A stretch of 64,000 bases of DNA from Lentzea albidocapillata subsp. violacea (GTDB taxonomy: Bacteria; Actinomycetota; Actinomycetes; Mycobacteriales; Pseudonocardiaceae), in assembly GCF_900100275.1 (NCBI RefSeq), contig NZ_FNET01000017.1:62001-126000 (forward strand), read 5' to 3'. Shown in pieces: positions 59,443 through 64,000 of this stretch. The notes under the pieces were generated by a model. It worked only from the letters and a program-made list of their open reading frames with translations, was not told the DNA's origin and did not search any database. The position numbers and the translations under genes were made by a program. Within the stretch, counting starts at the first letter, position 1. The number at the start of each line of letters is the position of its first letter.

Positions 59443-62000
59443 GACGCCTCCGGATCCGGGACGTCGGCGCCGATGACGAGACGGGCCTTCGCACGGCGCT
59501 CCTGCACCGGCAGCTTGAGCACCCGCACGGCGAGCCTGCGTTCCACCGTCGCGACCAGGTTGCGCACGGTGCGGGCGTTCGCGAACTCCCTGCCCTGGCG
59601 GGCCATCAGCGCCCGGTCGTGTTCCAGCCAGCGCACCGCCCGCGCGGGCACGGCCGGTTCGTACTCGTACCCCATCTCCTCGACCATGGCGATGAAGATC
59701 GAACGGAGCTCCGGGAGCTCGTAGTCGGCGAAGTAGAGCCGTTCCGCCCTGGACAGCACGCCGCTGTTGCTGCGGACGAAGTCGTCCATGCGGTCCGGAT
59801 AGCCCGCGGCGATCACCACGAGCCTGCCCCGGTACTGCTCCATCAACGTGATCAGCTCGGCGACCGCCTCCGACCCGAAGTCGTTGCCCTCTCCCGCGAG
59901 CTCGTACGCCTCGTCGATGAGCAGTACGCCGTCCAGCGCCTCCAGCACCTTCGCCCTCGTCTTCGGCGCGGTCTGGCCGACGTACTCCCCCACCAGGTCC
60001 CCGCGCGTCGTCGTCACCACATGACCGCGGTAGAGCAACCCCAGCGAGGCGAAGGCCTTGCCGAGCAGGCCCGCCACCGTCGTCTTGCCGGTGCCCGGCG
60101 AGCCGAGGAACAGCATGTGCGGTGCCGCGACGCCACCGGGCTCGTGTTCCTGCAGCTTGCGCAGCTCCAGCACGGCGGCCAGCTCACGCACGGTGTCCTT
60201 GACCGTCTTCAGCCCGGTGAGCTGGTCGAGCTCGGCCAGGACCTCGTCCAGCGGTTGCTGCTCGGCGAGGTACGAGCGGTAGTGCGCCGGCACGTCCTCC
60301 GCGGTCGCCGGCATGATCTCGCCGTCGCGGGTCAGCCTGGTGCGACCCGCCCACTCCCTCCGGATCTCCGCGGCGAGCTCGCGCATGGTCCGCGCGTTCG
60401 CGAAGTCGGCGGACTTGGTGCGGTACAAGGCGTTGGTGACCGTGCGCAGCGCCGTGACGAGATCGTCGGCGCACTCGATGCCCTGCCCGCGGAGCCGGCC
60501 GAGCAGGATCTCGTGCAGCTCCTCCGGGGTGTAGTCGGGAAACACCAGGCGGTTGCCGCGCGGGAACCTGCCCGAGAGGCCCTGGTTGGTGGCGAGGAAG
60601 TCGTCGATGCGGCCGGCGTAGCCCGCGATGATCACGACCAGCCTGTCGCGGTGGTTCTCCATCTCGGTCAGCAGCACGTCGATCGCCTGGATGCCGAGAC
60701 CGTGCGGGTCCTCACTGAGCCGATACGCCTCGTCGATGAACAGCACTCCGTCGAGCGCCTCGCGCACCCGTGCGGACGTCTGCCGCGCGGTGCCGCCCGG
60801 GATCGACGACACCAGGTCCTCGACCTTCGCCTCGACCACGTGCCCCCGCCGCAACAGTCCCAGGTCCCGGTACAGCTCGCCGACCATGCGCGCCACCACG
60901 GTCTTGCCGGTGCCGGGGTTTCCGGTGAACGTCAGGTGCAGCGCGGCGGGTTCGGCGTCGGTGTCCACACCTCGAGCCCGCAGCGCGATGCTCGCCTCCA
61001 GCACGTACCTGTGCCGTGCCAGGAACTCCTTCACCGAGGTCATCCCCACCATCTCGTCGAGCTTGCGCCACACGTCACGGGCGTCGGCGACCGCGACCTC
61101 CGCGACTCCGTGCTCCCGCAGCACGTCGACGGACAGCGCGGAACGGCCGGCGATCCGGCGCAGCACCCGTTCCCACACCTTGACCGGGATCTCCTGTGCG
61201 GCCATCACGCGCAACAGGTGCGGCAGAGCGTTCCAGTCGGAGAGGCGGAGACCGTGTCTCAGCCGGATGCCGTGCAGGAGCCCGGCCAGTTCGGCCTCGT
61301 CCGGAAACCCGAGATGTCCCGCCACCCGTCCCGACCGCCTCGCCTCGAGCGCGGCCAGCTTGTCGGTGAGCTGCGGCAGATATCGCTGGCCGCGCACGAA
61401 CTCGACGATCGCGCCGAAGTCGGGCTGGCTGAAGAGCAGCACGCACACGTTGCCGCCGCCGACCACACCGGCGCTCCAGCGTCCGATCATCTCCGCGAAC
61501 GGGCGGCGCATGTCCGGCTGGATGTTCTCCAGCCACGTCTCCGCGTTCGGGACCACCACGGCACTCGAGATCGCCGCGTCGACCATGATCCCGTCGAGCA
61601 TCCGCACGCGTTCGGTGTCGGTGGAGGCGGACGGGCGGCGTGGCCGCGCGGGAGGTTCGGACAACAGCATCGTGTCGCCGAACGGGCCGCGGAAGTGCCG
61701 CATGGCGTTGCGGCGCCTGGGCTGCCGCGCCGAGTCCTGTTCCGGTGCCCGCGTCAGGTCGCGTGAGGCGTCGTCGCGGAAGTAGACCGCGTCGCGGTAG
61801 CCGCTGAACACGATCCGCTCGTAACCGGCGGCGTGCAGCACCTCCCACAGCATCTCCTCCGCCGACCGGACGTGCATGTCCGCGCCGACGAACCTGTCGT
61901 CCACACCGGGACCGTGCAGGATCCACAGCGGCTCACCGGGCCGTGGTCCGCGCGCACCGGTGAGCCGCGCCGGCACGGCGCCAGAGGAATCGATGGTCAT
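59439..62000 (-). CDS. Double AAA ATPase of the CbxX/CfqX (SpoVK-like) type
   Basis: An 853-residue protein with an N-terminal region of about 300 residues of unknown fold and two AAA modules. The first has Walker A GNPGTGKTVVA (Lys366) and Walker B VLFIDEAYRLSE; the second has GSPGTGKTTVAG (Lys639) and VLLIDEAYELAG. Both modules keep sensor and arginine-rich blocks (GLSGRFPRGNRLVFPDY, SRAERLYFADYELPEL). This AAA type includes rubisco activase CbxX and the EccA proteins of type VII secretion, which remodel protein complexes. GGAG precedes ATG 62000. It is the remodelling motor of the operon. Confidence 0.88.
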   Translation of the reverse strand: MTIDSSGAVPARLTGARGPRPGEPLWILHGPGVDDRFVGADMHVRSAEEMLWEVLHAAGYERIVFSGYRDAVYFRDDASRDLTRAPEQDSARQPRRRNAMRHFRGPFGDTMLLSEPPARPRRPSASTDTERVRMLDGIMVDAAISSAVVVPNAETWLENIQPDMRRPFAEMIGRWSAGVVGGGNVCVLLFSQPDFGAIVEFVRGQRYLPQLTDKLAALEARRSGRVAGHLGFPDEAELAGLLHGIRLRHGLRLSDWNALPHLLRVMAAQEIPVKVWERVLRRIAGRSALSVDVLREHGVAEVAVADARDVWRKLDEMVGMTSVKEFLARHRYVLEASIALRARGVDTDAEPAALHLTFTGNPGTGKTVVARMVGELYRDLGLLRRGHVVEAKVEDLVSSIPGGTARQTSARVREALDGVLFIDEAYRLSEDPHGLGIQAIDVLLTEMENHRDRLVVIIAGYAGRIDDFLATNQGLSGRFPRGNRLVFPDYTPEELHEILLGRLRGQGIECADDLVTALRTVTNALYRTKSADFANARTMRELAAEIRREWAGRTRLTRDGEIMPATAEDVPAHYRSYLAEQQPLDEVLAELDQLTGLKTVKDTVRELAAVLELRKLQEHEPGGVAAPHMLFLGSPGTGKTTVAGLLGKAFASLGLLYRGHVVTTTRGDLVGEYVGQTAPKTRAKVLEALDGVLLIDEAYELAGEGNDFGSEAVAELITLMEQYRGRLVVIAAGYPDRMDDFVRSNSGVLSRAERLYFADYELPELRSIFIAMVEEMGYEYEPAVPARAVRWLEHDRALMARQGREFANARTVRNLVATVERRLAVRVLKLPVQERRAKARLVIGADVPDPEAS

Positions 62001-62012
62001 CCGGTTCTCCGG

Positions 62013-63413
62013 TCAGGCGCGTCCGCCGGTCTGGCCCGGCGTCGGCCGGACGGTGCCGCGGGGTAGTTCCGCTCCGGCGGCGAGCAGCGGTTCGATGTCG
62101 CGCTTGCGGTCGTCGGGCTCCGCGAACTCCTCCGTGGCGCGCAGGTCGATGCCGCTGTGCTCCAGGACGTTGCGGTGGATCGACTTCGTCCGCGCGGCGC
62201 GTTCCGCCTCGGAGGCGCCGTCCGCGTCGAAGTTGTGCAGCCGCACCAGTGGCGGTGCGTCGGCGCGTTCGCCCGGCTCGACCTCGATCACGATCTCGCT
62301 GCCGCTCACGTGGTGCACGGACTTGGCGAGGAAGGTCTCCCGCTGGTCCTCGCTCGCGAACCCCGCCGTGGTGACCTGGTAGTGGTGGTGGTGGTCGAGA
62401 GCGCCGGCGATCAGCTCGGCGAGGTTGGTGCGTAGCTGAGCCGCCTGCATCGCCGTGACCGCCTGCGTCACCACGGTTTCCAGCCGCTGCTCGTACTCGG
62501 GCACGGTGTCGACGACGACGAGGAGCGCCTCGGTCGTCATCGGTTGCGCGTCGTCGCGGACCTGGGCGAGCAGCGAGTCGACCTCGGTGGCGAGCCTCGA
62601 CAACGCGCCGCGCGACCAGTGGTCGACGTCGGGCAGATCGGTCGTCGCGAGTCGTCCCCTCAGCTCGATCTTCTCGTTCTGGGCCAGCAGCTCGCGCAGG
62701 CGGACCAGGTCCCGTTCGGCCGCGATCCGGCACGTCCGCCACTCCTGGTCGAGCCGGTCGAGGTCGAGGCGCAGCTCGCTGAAGGACAGGCAGAGCTCCT
62801 GCGCGGCGCTCAGGCTGTGAGCACCCAGACCGCTGTCCACGTTGGACAGGAGCGTGGTGAGCCTGGCCTCCAGCGAAGTGAACCTGTCCGGCAGATACCG
62901 CTCGTGCGGGTACTGGGCCACCTGGTCGCGCAGGACCTTCGCGTCGGAGACGTACTCACGCGCGATCCGTTCCGCGCGGTCGTGGTGGGCACGCATCACC
63001 TCGACCTTCGCGCCGATCTCCGCGTGCTTACGCTCGCGTTCCCGCCGTTCCCTGTCGATCGCCCTGGTCAGGTTCTCCTGCTGCTGCCGCAACGCCTCGG
63101 ACGTCTCGGCACGCAGCTGCTCACCCTGCGCGGCCATCTCGCGGTGCACCCTGTCGCTGTTCTCCCGCATCCGGCGGGCGGTCTCGCGCTCGACCTCGCG
63201 GGTGTGCTCACTCAGCTCGCCCATCGCCTGTTCGAACCGGGCGTGCCGCTGGTCGACCTCCCGCATCGAGGTCTCGATGTCGGCCTGCGTCCGAGCGCGG
63301 ATCCGATCCACGATCTTCGGCATGTCGCGCTTGAGCTCCGCGAGCTTGCCGGCTTCCTGGCGCAGGCGATTCCATTCACCTTCATCGACGTAAATACGCT
63401 TTCTACCGCTCAC
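62013..63413 (-). CDS. Long coiled-coil protein
   Basis: A 466-residue cytosolic protein that is predominantly coiled coil (ARFEQAMGELSEHTREVERE, AIDRERRERERKHAEIGAKV), ending in a mixed domain of about 110 residues (DHHHHYQVTTAGFASED, SEIVIEVEPGE). GTG 63413 is chosen from the AGGGG element a few bases upstream and a plausible N-terminus (SGRKRIYVDEGEWNRL). It lies between the CHAT gene and the AAA gene and is probably the scaffold joining them. Confidence 0.75.
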   Translation of the reverse strand: MSGRKRIYVDEGEWNRLRQEAGKLAELKRDMPKIVDRIRARTQADIETSMREVDQRHARFEQAMGELSEHTREVERETARRMRENSDRVHREMAAQGEQLRAETSEALRQQQENLTRAIDRERRERERKHAEIGAKVEVMRAHHDRAERIAREYVSDAKVLRDQVAQYPHERYLPDRFTSLEARLTTLLSNVDSGLGAHSLSAAQELCLSFSELRLDLDRLDQEWRTCRIAAERDLVRLRELLAQNEKIELRGRLATTDLPDVDHWSRGALSRLATEVDSLLAQVRDDAQPMTTEALLVVVDTVPEYEQRLETVVTQAVTAMQAAQLRTNLAELIAGALDHHHHYQVTTAGFASEDQRETFLAKSVHHVSGSEIVIEVEPGERADAPPLVRLHNFDADGASEAERAARTKSIHRNVLEHSGIDLRATEEFAEPDDRKRDIEPLLAAGAELPRGTVRPTPGQTGGRA

Positions 63414-63478
63414 CGAGCCACCCCTAGACGCACACCACGGAACAAGCACCCGTCTTGTCACCGAAGAGCAGAGATTCG

Positions 63479-64000
63479 TTACATCGATCGCACGTAGAGC
63501 TGTTCGGGAAGGTTCCGGCATTCCCCGTCAGTGGTGCCGACCTCTTCCACGGCCACTCTGGCGGCCGCACCGAGTGAACGTACCGAGCTTTGACTCAGGT
63601 GCCTGTACATCGCCGCGGAGAACGCGATCGCGCAGTCGTCGTCGAGGTCGTTATTCCACGCGACGACGGTTTTCGCGAGGCCGTCGAACAGGCCGGCGAA
63701 CTCGGCGCTGCGGCACGCGGAAATGACAAGGCCCGAAAGAGTGAAATCGGCATGGTCGCGATATGCGCGCAGCCGTTGCGCCAGTGCGGCCGCCGGAATC
63801 GGGTGCGGATCGCCGTCCGGGTCCTCGAACTGCAGCAGGCCGTCCACGGCGTGGCAGCAGAGGTGCAGCACGTCCGGCTTCTCCTCCAGCACGTCGGCCA
63901 GATCGGCGATGGTCGCGGCGATCCTGCTGACGACGCGCAGCACACCCGGTCGTTCGGCTCGTTGCACCGCACGGAACTCGCGATCCGCGCGCAGCCGGTC
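63479..64000 (-). CDS. CHAT-domain protease-like protein, truncated by the window edge
   Basis: The C-terminal 174 residues of a CHAT (caspase-like) protein, open through the end of the window. The catalytic His (VLHLCCHAVDG) and Cys (LVISACRSAEF) motifs are both visible, followed by the typical VVAWNNDLDDDCAIAFS segment. CHAT proteins are cysteine proteases of the caspase-separase clan, often effectors in bacterial conflict systems. A GTG at 63967 could be read as a start, but the upstream codons are open and CHAT-like (RLRADREFRAV), so the gene continues outside. It is the upstream visible gene of the large minus-strand operon. Confidence 0.8.
   Translation of the reverse strand, partial: DRLRADREFRAVQRAERPGVLRVVSRIAATIADLADVLEEKPDVLHLCCHAVDGLLQFEDPDGDPHPIPAAALAQRLRAYRDHADFTLSGLVISACRSAEFAGLFDGLAKTVVAWNNDLDDDCAIAFSAAMYRHLSQSSVRSLGAAARVAVEEVGTTDGECRNLPEQLYVRSM

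Noticed and set aside
59619-61766. 715-codon plus-strand open frame
   Set aside because: Antisense shadow of the double AAA ATPase.

Overview
This is a high-GC actinomycete chromosome window, most likely from the Pseudonocardiales. The order is inferred from style only: GC-rich third positions, frequent GTG and TTG starts, many ATGA/GTGA gene overlaps, a cvnABCD conservon and large STAND-TPR proteins. No rRNA, tRNA or CRISPR array was seen.

Layout. 0.1-3.2 kb: a glycan-type operon (family 2 glycosyltransferase, FAD oxidoreductase, secreted lysyl-oxidase-like protein) closed by a strong terminator. 3.6-6.1 kb: an aromatic (DMATS-type) prenyltransferase followed by a tryptophanase, a pair expected to make a prenylated indole. 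6.1-10.0 kb: a conservon (cvnD, C, B, A on the minus strand). 10.7-11.3 kb: a broken ABC ATPase. 11.8-20.0 kb: an XRE regulator, then a coupled operon of MoxR ATPase, DUF58 protein, transglutaminase-like membrane protein (catalytic Cys replaced by Ala) and a secreted PKD/RCC1 protein, with a decayed second copy of the last gene just downstream.

20.2-33.5 kb is a dense immunity/signalling region. It holds a TIR operon with two helical partners, an 80-residue FxsA-like peptide coupled to a HExxH-type putative peptide hydroxylase, and a three-gene VMAP / MoxR / vWA-STAND-TPR system. The VMAP protein of that system starts with a class III nucleotide cyclase domain and is divergent from a Crp/Fnr cyclic-nucleotide receptor. 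33.6-34.1 kb: a small membrane protein followed by a 160-bp MITE-like palindrome flanked by CTAG.

34.1-38.4 kb: alcohol dehydrogenase, DUF59 protein and amidohydrolase, divergent from a GAF/Fis activator. These are the accessory genes usually found with propane-type diiron monooxygenases, but no oxygenase genes are in the window. 38.5-42.0 kb: a purQ/purL pair in which PurL carries a PurS-like N-terminus.

42.2-64 kb is a second conflict-type region: a DUF4407 membrane protein with an Ig-like partner, a 1485-residue STAND-TPR ATPase, and a long minus-strand operon running past the window end. That operon encodes a CHAT protease-like protein, a coiled coil, a double AAA ATPase, a zinc-ribbon protein, a GTPase, a GAP1-like protein, an actin/Hsp70-fold ATPase, another coiled coil and a membrane vWA protein. 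An IS605-type element (frameshifted tnpA, intact tnpB) has inserted exactly between the ribosome binding site and the GTG start of the coiled-coil gene, and its left end supplies a replacement ribosome binding site. The most interesting parts are the VMAP-cyclase/Crp unit, the orphan FxsA-like/HExxH pair, the CHAT-AAA-GTPase-GAP1 operon and this insertion.
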